From positions 19,187 to 83,186 of the forward strand of contig NZ_JAEHOQ010000023.1 in the NCBI RefSeq assembly GCF_016239305.1: a DNA stretch of 64,000 bases, read 5' to 3'. This document shows positions 58,301 to 64,000 of the stretch, one piece after another. Origin of the DNA: Proteus vulgaris (GTDB lineage Bacteria; Pseudomonadota; Gammaproteobacteria; Enterobacterales; Enterobacteriaceae). Numbering within the stretch: the stretch's first letter is position 1; each line of letters starts with the position of its first letter. The notes beneath the pieces are model-generated. The model searched no databases. It saw nothing but the letters and a program-made list of their open reading frames with translations, and was not told the DNA's origin. The position numbers and the translations under genes are program-made.

Positions 58301-58373
58301 TATAAGAATGATATTGCCAATACAAAGATACCACGACAAATACCGTAACAATGAGCGTCAAAAAATCGTCCAT
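55335..58373 (-). CDS. Large DUF2339 multi-pass membrane protein
   Basis: A 1012-residue protein of the DUF2339 family. One membrane segment at the N-terminus (about 5-20) is followed by a coiled coil (LLFRIKQLEEKLTEQQAKLF) and a long Pro/Gln/Ser/Thr-rich linker (about 60-240). The rest (about 245-1000) is a series of some 25 or more hydrophobic segments beginning ILGLIWNWVVTGNPLAKIGM, a conserved motif of the family. The function is unknown; the family is often found as a single gene in Gram-negative bacteria. The gene stands alone between the GFA gene and the FBPase gene. Confidence 0.85.
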   Translation of the reverse strand: MDDFLTLIVTVFVVVSLYWQYHSYTNTNSLLFRIKQLEEKLTEQQAKLFKLLNKNSSVNESAELDANKNEIGDLSHEIKRETKSTSSSYKPKTSTFINEKEEIQNQVENKESPVYQQAQVSKETTFDKVSPKEQPPIADTSISKALNVEDQHTNKPTPSKLQEPKPYQPKVSTSRFAHRYQNEPKNTPTENIPTPLSENVVNVARTNQSGSQTDNLGTTTAQARPASQYRPALNPQPKRQQKSILGLIWNWVVTGNPLAKIGMLLLFFGLSYLLKYSIENELISASTRLMMAGSGCLVLLGLGWWLRKKNLMYALILQGGGIGGLYITIFAATKIYDFIPIGIALAIMVFICIVSVILAVLHRAISLAVLASLGGYLAPVLLSTGSGNYIALFSYYLILSIGILIISHWQIWRLLNLIGFVFTFGIGFIWAIPNYTHADYLPCQLFLIANWLIFGVATELSTLKNKLRLNIPFDATLLFGTPLIGFIFQHRLASEWEYGVAIASSLYGLTYFALSWFVLKRYREEGKLLAIAFFMLSATFATLAVPFAFSAEWTSMVWAIEGVMILAFSVLQQQKKPAIAGTILVAVSFVLLFNMRVISLSDWFMFITQVIVVFAVAILWYRAKFINIDNRTIGYVTLFIAVASWGYCVFSLQEYGEYWFSPSAKAITFAFILISCWGMYFTGKKTQFSELASCSVLLWPMSALIMLVYIFLAGSLIDNWLSAIIWIAIFASGFYLLKVNTLLPMQRLNKALIHVMHLVFIGLFLFTEIIWLVDTTYLYASLHFASVIFSISLYIVISNILVMRVNWIKTYLNTYLVITVPVLALLALSLIFANMNNGTESGIKFIPLFNLMDLMGIVGIWVGYKFISVMEQSPKYQQLLQNNFPLYNYIIPAMIFWWVNGILLRGLVFATDIDWAMYEIINSKVIQTVLAIIWAITALVTMVMATRKKSRSSWFVGGGLLAVVIAKLFLIDTSLSSGLLRALAFIGVAILILLIGYFSPLPPKKQSQKAKV

Positions 58374-58579
58374 TAACCTAATCCTTTTGCATAATACACC
58401 ATGTATTTTTAATCTCTTAACCTTAGTTATACTTTAATTTTCACAGATTTATCTTAGTTTATTCCTAAATAATCAATTTCAAGAACTCTTGATTTAAACC
58501 TAGCGCACAATTTCAAAAAAAAGGTATGATCTATCAACTCCCTTAATCTTCCATTTGTATTAAAAAACACATTCATAAT

Positions 58580-59560
58580 ATGAAATTAAATGACGAATTA
58601 ACTAACGCGATTGCTTCTGTAACAGAAGCTGCAGCCATTGCAGCAATGCCTTGGATCGGAAAACAAAATAAAAACGCAGCGGATGATGCCGCTGTAAGTG
58701 CCATGAGAGCACGTTTAAATAGCTTAAATATCAATGGTGAAATCGTTATTGGTGAAGGCGAAATAGATGAAGCGCCGATGCTTTATATCGGTGAACAAGT
58801 TGGTAATGGCAAGGGTGAAAAAATAGAAATTGCCGTTGATCCTATTGATGGCACTCGCATGGTAGCAACGGGCGAAAACAATTCTCTTGCTATTTTAGCC
58901 GCAGGTTTTGAAGGCAGTTTTTTACAAGCTCCCGATATGTATATGGAAAAATTAATTGTCGGTAAGCAAGCTGCTGGCGTTATTGATCTTAACCATTGCC
59001 TAGAATATAACCTCGATGCTATTGCACAAACATTAAATAAATCACTTGAGCAACTTACGCTGGCGATTTTAGACAAGCCTCGCCACTACGATATTATTAA
59101 CGACCTTCGTTCCAAAGGGATCAATGTCATTACGTTACCTGATGGTGATGTTCTTGCTTCCTTATATGCCACAATGCCAAATAATAGTATTGATGTTATG
59201 TACGGTATTGGCGGAGCTCCAGAAGGTGTTATTAGTGCCGCGATAGCTAAAGCACTTGGTGGTGATATGCAAGCCCGCCTGATTACACGTGATATCGCAA
59301 AAGGAAATACTGCAGAAAATAGAGAGTTTGCTATCAGTGAAATTGCTCGCTGCCATAAAATGGGAACCGATGTAAATATTAAATTATCACTAGACACATT
59401 AGTTCGTAATCAAGATGTGATGTTTGCAGCAACCGCTATTACGGCCGGTGATCTTTTATCTGGTGTTAATCAACAATCTCAATATCTTCAAACACATTCT
59501 TTAGTGATTAATGGTTCAACACATTCACTACGTTATATTGACAATTATCATTTACGTTAA
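58580..59560 (+). CDS. Class II fructose-1,6-bisphosphatase (GlpX/YggF family)
   Basis: A 326-residue metal-dependent phosphatase of the GlpX family, which hydrolyses fructose 1,6-bisphosphate in gluconeogenesis. Conserved parts are VTEAAAIAAMPWIGKQNKN, IVIGEGEIDEAPML, VDPIDGTRM, APDMYMEKLIVG and GIGGAPEGVISAA. By length and the sequence near GGDMQARLI it is closer to E. coli YggF (321 aa) than GlpX (336), so it may be the second class II enzyme; the choice is uncertain. The ribosome site is weak. It is not linked to glpF/glpK here, unlike E. coli glpX. Confidence 0.92.
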   Translation: MKLNDELTNAIASVTEAAAIAAMPWIGKQNKNAADDAAVSAMRARLNSLNINGEIVIGEGEIDEAPMLYIGEQVGNGKGEKIEIAVDPIDGTRMVATGENNSLAILAAGFEGSFLQAPDMYMEKLIVGKQAAGVIDLNHCLEYNLDAIAQTLNKSLEQLTLAILDKPRHYDIINDLRSKGINVITLPDGDVLASLYATMPNNSIDVMYGIGGAPEGVISAAIAKALGGDMQARLITRDIAKGNTAENREFAISEIARCHKMGTDVNIKLSLDTLVRNQDVMFAATAITAGDLLSGVNQQSQYLQTHSLVINGSTHSLRYIDNYHLR

Positions 59561-59592
59561 TTTTTTAATTTGTCTCCGATTTCTTGAGACAT

Positions 59593-59621
59593 AAAAAAGC
59601 GGCACTCTATTAAAGTGCCGC
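59593..59621 (-). terminator. Terminator of the 60-64 kb operon
   Basis: GCGGCACT pairs with AGTGCCGC around a 7-nt loop, followed on the minus strand by six T. It lies 48 nt after the stop of the phosphotriesterase-like gene. Confidence 0.88.
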
Positions 59622-59668
59622 CAAATATTTCAAGGGATATATTTATTGTTATTTATTTGAACTCAGAT

Positions 59669-60703
59669 TTAAGCCAATAAATTTGCTGGATTATCAACAC
59701 ATAATTTTTTGATAATAGAGTTATCAATACCACGTTGAGCTAATAATGAAAGGAAGACATTCGGAACAAATCCCCAGCCATTTCCGCCATTTTTTGCCCA
59801 CATTTGTTTTAAAAACACATCATGACTTAATACAATTTGGCTACCATAACCTCTTTCAATTAAGGTTGCGACAGCTTCAACAGTATCCATAACACTTGGC
59901 GCAGCGCCCTCTTTAGGGAAAGAGATATCAAGACCAATCATATCAAACTCAAGCCAAACACCACGATCAAGCATTTTGCATTGATAATCAATATCTTTAC
60001 CCGATGGATCAGAGTGTGCTAATGATATTTTAGCAGGATTGCAGCCCATTTCAGATAACAGAATATCTAAAACTTCATCACCACGACGTTGCCAGCCGGG
60101 CATATGAATATTCATAGAAGCATGAGGATTGTTATTTTGGGCAATTGCGGCTGCACGTAAGCTATTTTTCTCACCGTCAGTAAAGAAAGGAGAAACCCCA
60201 ATTTCACCAATCATTCCTGCACGAATATCTGTACCATCAATGCCTACATTTAATTCGTCATCAATAATCTTTGCCATTGCCTCGATATCATCAGCAAGAC
60301 GTTGACCTTCAAATTTTTCAATATAAAGCCCTGAGGAAGCAACAACATTGATCCCTGTTATTTCTGCAACTTGTCTTAGCTTTCTAATATCACGCCCAAT
60401 GGATGAAGATCCTGTTGCATCAACAATCGTTCTGCCACCTAATTCTTTAAAGTTATTTAATTCAAAAATAACATCATCAATTGGCTTTTTATCCATATTG
60501 TCGCAACAACAATAAGGATCGTATTTAAGTCCCCATTGAATATCTGCACTGACTTTTTTATCAACTAATACATGTGAGAATTCATAAAAAGGTTCATCAA
60601 CAACACCAGAGAGATCATTAAACAGGTGTTCATGAGGTAATGTCAGTCCCATATCTTCTTTTTTAACGGGGCCCGTTACAGTTTGAATATAACCTTTCAT
60701 CAT
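59669..60703 (-). CDS. Phosphotriesterase-family amidohydrolase
   Basis: A 344-residue protein of the phosphotriesterase (Php/PTER) family, a metal-dependent TIM-barrel hydrolase. The N-terminal metal-binding HxH is in LPHEHLFND (His24, His26). Further metal ligands are likely in GEIGVSP, HMPGW, SLAHSDPSG and SHDVFLKQ. Enterobacterial members usually act on lactones or phosphorylated sugar derivatives rather than organophosphates. It is the last gene of the operon, 7 nt after the transporter, with an AGGAG site. The substrate is unknown. Confidence 0.85.
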   Translation of the reverse strand: MMKGYIQTVTGPVKKEDMGLTLPHEHLFNDLSGVVDEPFYEFSHVLVDKKVSADIQWGLKYDPYCCCDNMDKKPIDDVIFELNNFKELGGRTIVDATGSSSIGRDIRKLRQVAEITGINVVASSGLYIEKFEGQRLADDIEAMAKIIDDELNVGIDGTDIRAGMIGEIGVSPFFTDGEKNSLRAAAIAQNNNPHASMNIHMPGWQRRGDEVLDILLSEMGCNPAKISLAHSDPSGKDIDYQCKMLDRGVWLEFDMIGLDISFPKEGAAPSVMDTVEAVATLIERGYGSQIVLSHDVFLKQMWAKNGGNGWGFVPNVFLSLLAQRGIDNSIIKKLCVDNPANLLA

Positions 60704-60710
60704 GTTACTC

Positions 60711-61667
60711 CTATGCTTTCGCTGGCTTAGTGGCTCTGAACTCAGGGATTGTGGTTACAATCGCTCCCACTAACGCAAATAATGTACCGATAATTGTTAC
60801 TAAATAAACGGTATTGCCTAATGAAGGTAATAACAGATCAATTAAGACGGAACCTAATAACTGACCCGCTGTGGATGCAACACCTAACATCAGCAAGCCT
60901 AAACCGCGAACTAAAATAGCCATTAACGCGATAGACATCAGTCCTAAAGGACCGCCTAAATACATCCACCATGTTCCTGGTAATTCAAGTGTAATATGGC
61001 CTAATGCCATACGAACAATTAAAGCAATCGTTAAAACAGTAAAGCCAACAATAAAGTTCCAAGTAATAGACACCATCATAGAACCCGTTGCTTCAGCTAC
61101 TTTAGAGTTACCCGCGGGTTGCCAACCAGCTAATAAACCAGCAAGGAAAGGTAAGATTGCTAAATAAATAAATGAAGTTGAATGCCATTGTGGAGAAACT
61201 ACAAATAGAGTTGCAACAACGGCCAACACAGCACCTAATACACGATATGGCGTGAAATATTTTTTCTCATCCACACCCACACCAAAACGGTCGCATAATA
61301 AGCCGGATAATAACAGTGCTGAAATTAATGCCGTTTGGAATGTAGCAATCCCTAATGCACTTGCCGAAGCTCCTTCAGAGAAAACAACCATCGCGCCACA
61401 AAGACCCGCAAACCAGTTCCATAATGGAATTTTGCGTGTTTTAATTAAACTTGGAATTGATGCAAATTGCTGACGGTACTGTTTTTTCGACATTATGATA
61501 AAAAACATTACCACTAAACCACTGGCAAAAGAGATAACTGCACTGGCATTACCATCTTTTAAAACATGACCTAACTGCCCATTCACCGCAGATTGCATTG
61601 GTGATAGCATACCTGCTAACACAGTTGCTAACATCAGCAAGGGTGTTGATAAATTTTTTGTACTCAT
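60711..61667 (-). CDS. DMT-superfamily transporter (YdcZ/DUF606 family)
   Basis: A 318-residue protein with about ten membrane segments in two related halves. Each begins with a similar stretch (AGMLSPMQSAVNGQLG in the first, PFLAGLLAGWQPAGNSKVAEA in the second), as in the fused DUF606 exporters/importers. Its place directly before the phosphotriesterase-like gene suggests it imports that enzyme's substrate. The ribosome site is AAAAGGAAC. The ligand is unknown. Confidence 0.83.
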   Translation of the reverse strand: MSTKNLSTPLLMLATVLAGMLSPMQSAVNGQLGHVLKDGNASAVISFASGLVVMFFIIMSKKQYRQQFASIPSLIKTRKIPLWNWFAGLCGAMVVFSEGASASALGIATFQTALISALLLSGLLCDRFGVGVDEKKYFTPYRVLGAVLAVVATLFVVSPQWHSTSFIYLAILPFLAGLLAGWQPAGNSKVAEATGSMMVSITWNFIVGFTVLTIALIVRMALGHITLELPGTWWMYLGGPLGLMSIALMAILVRGLGLLMLGVASTAGQLLGSVLIDLLLPSLGNTVYLVTIIGTLFALVGAIVTTIPEFRATKPAKA

Positions 61668-61740
61668 AAGATGTTCCTTTTGGATTATTGGCTATGAGTG
61701 ATTTCTTTTTTTATTTTTCAAGTAATCGGTTTTTTTATTT

Positions 61741-61762
61741 GCGCAGAGCTGCAACTCTGCGC
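61741..61762. repeat. GC-rich hairpin inside the operon gap
   Basis: GCGCAGAG-CTGCAA-CTCTGCGC lies in the 131-nt gap between the amidotransferase-like and transporter genes. A T-run follows only on the plus strand, so for the minus-strand operon it is more likely an RNA-processing or stability element than a terminator. Confidence 0.6.
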
Positions 61763-61798
61763 TTTTTTACTTTTTATAACAGTTATTCTTAATTCAAA

Positions 61799-62536
61799 TT
61801 AACGCGCGATTTGTTTAAGAATGTTGACCCACATATCGGCGTAATGTGGCCATGCTAAAAATTCTTTACTCCCCCAGTGCGGCGAACAGTCACTCATAAA
61901 GCAACCTGTTTTTCCTTTTTCGAATTGACCAAATACTAGCAATGGATCTTCACCAATATTTAATACAGTTTCTGTGTTTTCTTTAGCCGATACTTTGTTA
62001 TAACCAAGGAACATCGGCCATTCACCAAAGCCTTTTACTGATGCATGTGTTGCATTCACTGCACTTGCAAATACACCTTCAGGTGCTTCAACACGATCAT
62101 CACCATCAAGCATTTCAACAGGCAGAACTTCTGCAAGTAATGTATTTTTGTAATTAGCTTTGGCTTCAATACCCATAAATGATAAGTAACCACCAATCAT
62201 TAATAAGCCACCACCATTCGCTACAAACTCTTTAATTAATCCCAGTGCATTAGGAATAACTTTCATGTTGTAGAATGTGTCGTTTTGCAGAAGGAATGTA
62301 TTAGCACCAATGTCGCTAATCACAATAACGTCGTATTTAGCTAAAGCTTCTGCCGTTTGTGGAAAAGCGACCTGAACGGTATGAGCAGGCATATAATCGA
62401 CTTCAACACCTTTCTCTCTTAAGCAACTTAATAAGAACGTTGAACCTTCTTCATATTTGCTGGAAGTGAAACTGTCGTAGCCTTTAGAGTGGATCATATG
62501 AATATGCCATGACTCACCAATAAATAAGATTTTCAT
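61799..62536 (-). CDS. Class I glutamine-amidotransferase-like protein
   Basis: A 245-residue protein with a flavodoxin-like/GATase-1-like fold. It has MKILFIGESWHIH at the N-terminus, YDVIVISDIGANTF in the middle, GGGLLMIGGYLSFMG where the nucleophile elbow would be, and a terminal WPHYADMWVNIL. The elbow lacks an obvious catalytic Cys, so it is probably not a true glutamine amidotransferase; it may be a sugar-binding or hydrolase relative (ThuA-like). It is second gene in the operon, 27 nt after the kinase gene, with a GAGGAAT ribosome site. Confidence 0.75.
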   Translation of the reverse strand: MKILFIGESWHIHMIHSKGYDSFTSSKYEEGSTFLLSCLREKGVEVDYMPAHTVQVAFPQTAEALAKYDVIVISDIGANTFLLQNDTFYNMKVIPNALGLIKEFVANGGGLLMIGGYLSFMGIEAKANYKNTLLAEVLPVEMLDGDDRVEAPEGVFASAVNATHASVKGFGEWPMFLGYNKVSAKENTETVLNIGEDPLLVFGQFEKGKTGCFMSDCSPHWGSKEFLAWPHYADMWVNILKQIAR

Positions 62537-62563
62537 TTTTATTCCTCTTTCAAAAAAGATTAT

Positions 62564-63784
62564 TTATTCAGGGGATTGGGTGACAATCTGTGAATATGTT
62601 GTTTGATTGATGCGATGCATGACATTAATATCTTCAGGCATTTCTGAAGCATTACTCGTCTCAACAGCTAATGATGAAAAAGCTGATGCATAGCGTAACG
62701 CATAAGAAAACTGCTTTCCTTTTGCCAATGAGGCAGCGAGCGCGCCATTAAAAGCGTCACCTGCCCCTGCGGTATTCTTTACCACTGCCGGATATGCCGG
62801 AGAGTAAATATACTTATATCCGTCATAAGCTAACGAACCTTTACTACCTAGCGTAATAACCACCTTATTTACGCCTTGTTGATAAATAGAAACTGCTGCA
62901 TTTTTTGCAGATCCTAAGTCAATAACCTCTATTCCAGATAACAAACTCGCTTCCGTTTCATTAGGTGTTAATACATCTATCATAGGAAGTAATTCATTAA
63001 CTATTTTGTTATAAGGCGCCGGATTAAGAATAATAGGAATATTATTTTCATTTCCGATAGCAATAATTTCTTTTAATGCTTCAATATTCGTTTCTAACTG
63101 TAATAAAATAATATCTGCATCAATAATTTTATCTTTCTGTATTTTCACTTCATCTACAGAGATATCCATGTTAGCACCAGAGTAAATAGAAATAATATTC
63201 TCTCCACTTTCCTCTGAAACAAAAATAGAGGCTGTACCTGTTTGATAATTTTCAGTTTGATATATCGTTGATGTTTTTATTCTTGATGACGATATAAAAT
63301 TAACTGCATAATCACTAAATTGGTCAGTTCCTATCTTAGTAATGAAATGCACTTGTGCATCGGCATAGCTTGCTGCCAGTGCTTGGTTACAGCCTTTACC
63401 TCCTGGTGAGAAGATAAACTTATTCGATAATAAGGATTCCCCGGCTTCTGGCAATCTAGGCAAATAACTAATCATATCGACATTAAATGAACCCAGTACA
63501 CACACCTTATTTATTGCTGTTTTATTTGCTAAATCGTTTTTATCAATTTGGTCATTACATTCTAGAAATTGTATAATTTCTTTCTTCGCTACTTTATCTA
63601 ATGTCTCAAATTCTATAAAAGCGCCACCATGGCATCTTCTTATAATTCCTTTTTCGGCTAATGTATTTAAATCTGATCGAATTGTTTCTTTGGTAACATC
63701 AAGTTCTTTCGCCAAAACAGAAACTTTTACAGCACCATTACCTTTGATCAGATTAATTATTTTTTTATGACGTTCTGCTTTCAT
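62564..63784 (-). CDS. DeoR-type HTH fused to PfkB-family sugar kinase
   Basis: A 406-residue two-domain protein. Residues 1-58 are a DeoR-type winged helix (RHKKIINLIKGNGAVKVSVL, KETIRSDLNTLAEKG, IIRRCHGGAF). From about residue 92 a complete PfkB/ribokinase-like kinase follows: VLGSFNVDMISYLPRLPEAGE, FSPGGKGCNQALAAS, and the C-terminal signature NTAGAGDAFNGALAAS with the catalytic Asp (about residue 346). The usual DeoR sugar-phosphate effector domain is replaced by the kinase, so it may sense the sugar it phosphorylates and control its own operon. A strong AGGT site precedes the ATG. It is the first gene of the four-gene operon. Confidence 0.88.
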   Translation of the reverse strand: MKAERHKKIINLIKGNGAVKVSVLAKELDVTKETIRSDLNTLAEKGIIRRCHGGAFIEFETLDKVAKKEIIQFLECNDQIDKNDLANKTAINKVCVLGSFNVDMISYLPRLPEAGESLLSNKFIFSPGGKGCNQALAASYADAQVHFITKIGTDQFSDYAVNFISSSRIKTSTIYQTENYQTGTASIFVSEESGENIISIYSGANMDISVDEVKIQKDKIIDADIILLQLETNIEALKEIIAIGNENNIPIILNPAPYNKIVNELLPMIDVLTPNETEASLLSGIEVIDLGSAKNAAVSIYQQGVNKVVITLGSKGSLAYDGYKYIYSPAYPAVVKNTAGAGDAFNGALAASLAKGKQFSYALRYASAFSSLAVETSNASEMPEDINVMHRINQTTYSQIVTQSPE

Positions 63785-63803
63785 TTAATGTTACCTCTAT
63801 GGC

Positions 63804-63851
63804 AACAACTTTAGTTTATTAGTTGTTATGGGATTGTGATTACAATCATAT
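63804..63851 (-). promoter_or_regulatory. Operator and CRP-like site upstream of the kinase-regulator operon
   Basis: AACAACT (63804-63810) and AGTTGTT (63821-63827) form an inverted repeat 20 nt before the start codon, a candidate autoregulatory operator. Just upstream TGTGATTACAATCATA (63836-63851) matches the CRP core at nine of ten positions and overlaps the palindrome GATTGT-GATT-ACAATC. Repression plus CRP activation would suit a sugar catabolic operon. Confidence 0.5.
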
Positions 63852-64000
63852 GTTATTTATTAAAAGCAAAAAAAAACAGAAATACAAAAATAAAAAGCAA
63901 AAATAAACAGAAACAAATAACGATAACCGTAAGATTATTTAATAAATAGGCTAACGTCTTATTTCTTTTCAAGAAAAAATAAACTTGAAAAATAATTTAT

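Overview
The window looks like a chromosomal segment of a Proteus-type enterobacterium (Morganellaceae). The DNA is AT-rich, yet gene order follows the enterobacterial core: adhE-tdk-hns-galU-rssB-ychJ-purU-tRNA-Tyr, xthA, topB-selD-ydjA-sppA-ansA-pncA-yeaC-msrB-gapA-yeaD, dadX-dadA-fadR-nhaB-dsbB, and a tRNA Leu/Cys/Gly cluster followed by pgsA-uvrC-uvrY. Species-level assignment is inference; no marker was searched.

Layout. 1-1.2 kb: end of an Opp/Dpp/Nik-type ABC importer operon. 1.3-13.3 kb: conserved block (ychE, adhE, tdk, hns, a UDP-glucuronate 4-epimerase-like gene, galU, rssB, ychJ, purU, tRNA-Tyr). 13.4-14.2 kb: an AT-rich orphan LysR gene, then xthA. 15.5-22.5 kb: a very AT-rich minus-strand operon lying between xthA and topB, read here as an accessory ribosomal-peptide (RiPP) gene cluster. 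22.9-34 kb: conserved topB to yeaD block. 34-45.6 kb: MipA/OmpV, hypF, dadXA, fadR, nhaB, dsbB, a DUF333 lipoprotein, and the emrE-like and sotB-like exporters. 46-50.6 kb: small accessory genes, including a copper-type DUF305 gene with a CueR-like promoter and a yqhC/yqhD-like pair. 50.6-54.7 kb: three tRNA-Leu(UAA) genes, tRNA-Cys, tRNA-Gly, pgsA, uvrC, and a uvrY whose receiver has lost its phosphorylation residues. 54.8-64 kb: a GFA protein, a large DUF2339 membrane protein, a GlpX-type FBPase, and an uncharacterised four-gene catabolic operon led by a DeoR-HTH/PfkB-kinase fusion.

The most interesting item is the 15.5-22.5 kb operon. Its order of transcription is: a 59-residue precursor peptide with a GTG start (22493-22314); a leaky-terminator hairpin; a radical SAM/SPASM enzyme; a second radical SAM enzyme; an NPP-motif methyltransferase; and a 1262-residue UvrA-like ATPase that carries a third, degenerate UvrA half. 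The precursor ends in CWGNHSDYTHGY, which parses as aromatic-X-X triplets (WGN, HSD, YTH), the pattern expected for three-residue cyclophane peptides. UvrA-like proteins are known self-resistance factors for DNA-binding antibiotics (DrrC, Ecm16). The combination suggests a modified peptide that may act on DNA, with UvrA-type immunity. The gene content is read directly from sequence; the chemistry and target are inference.
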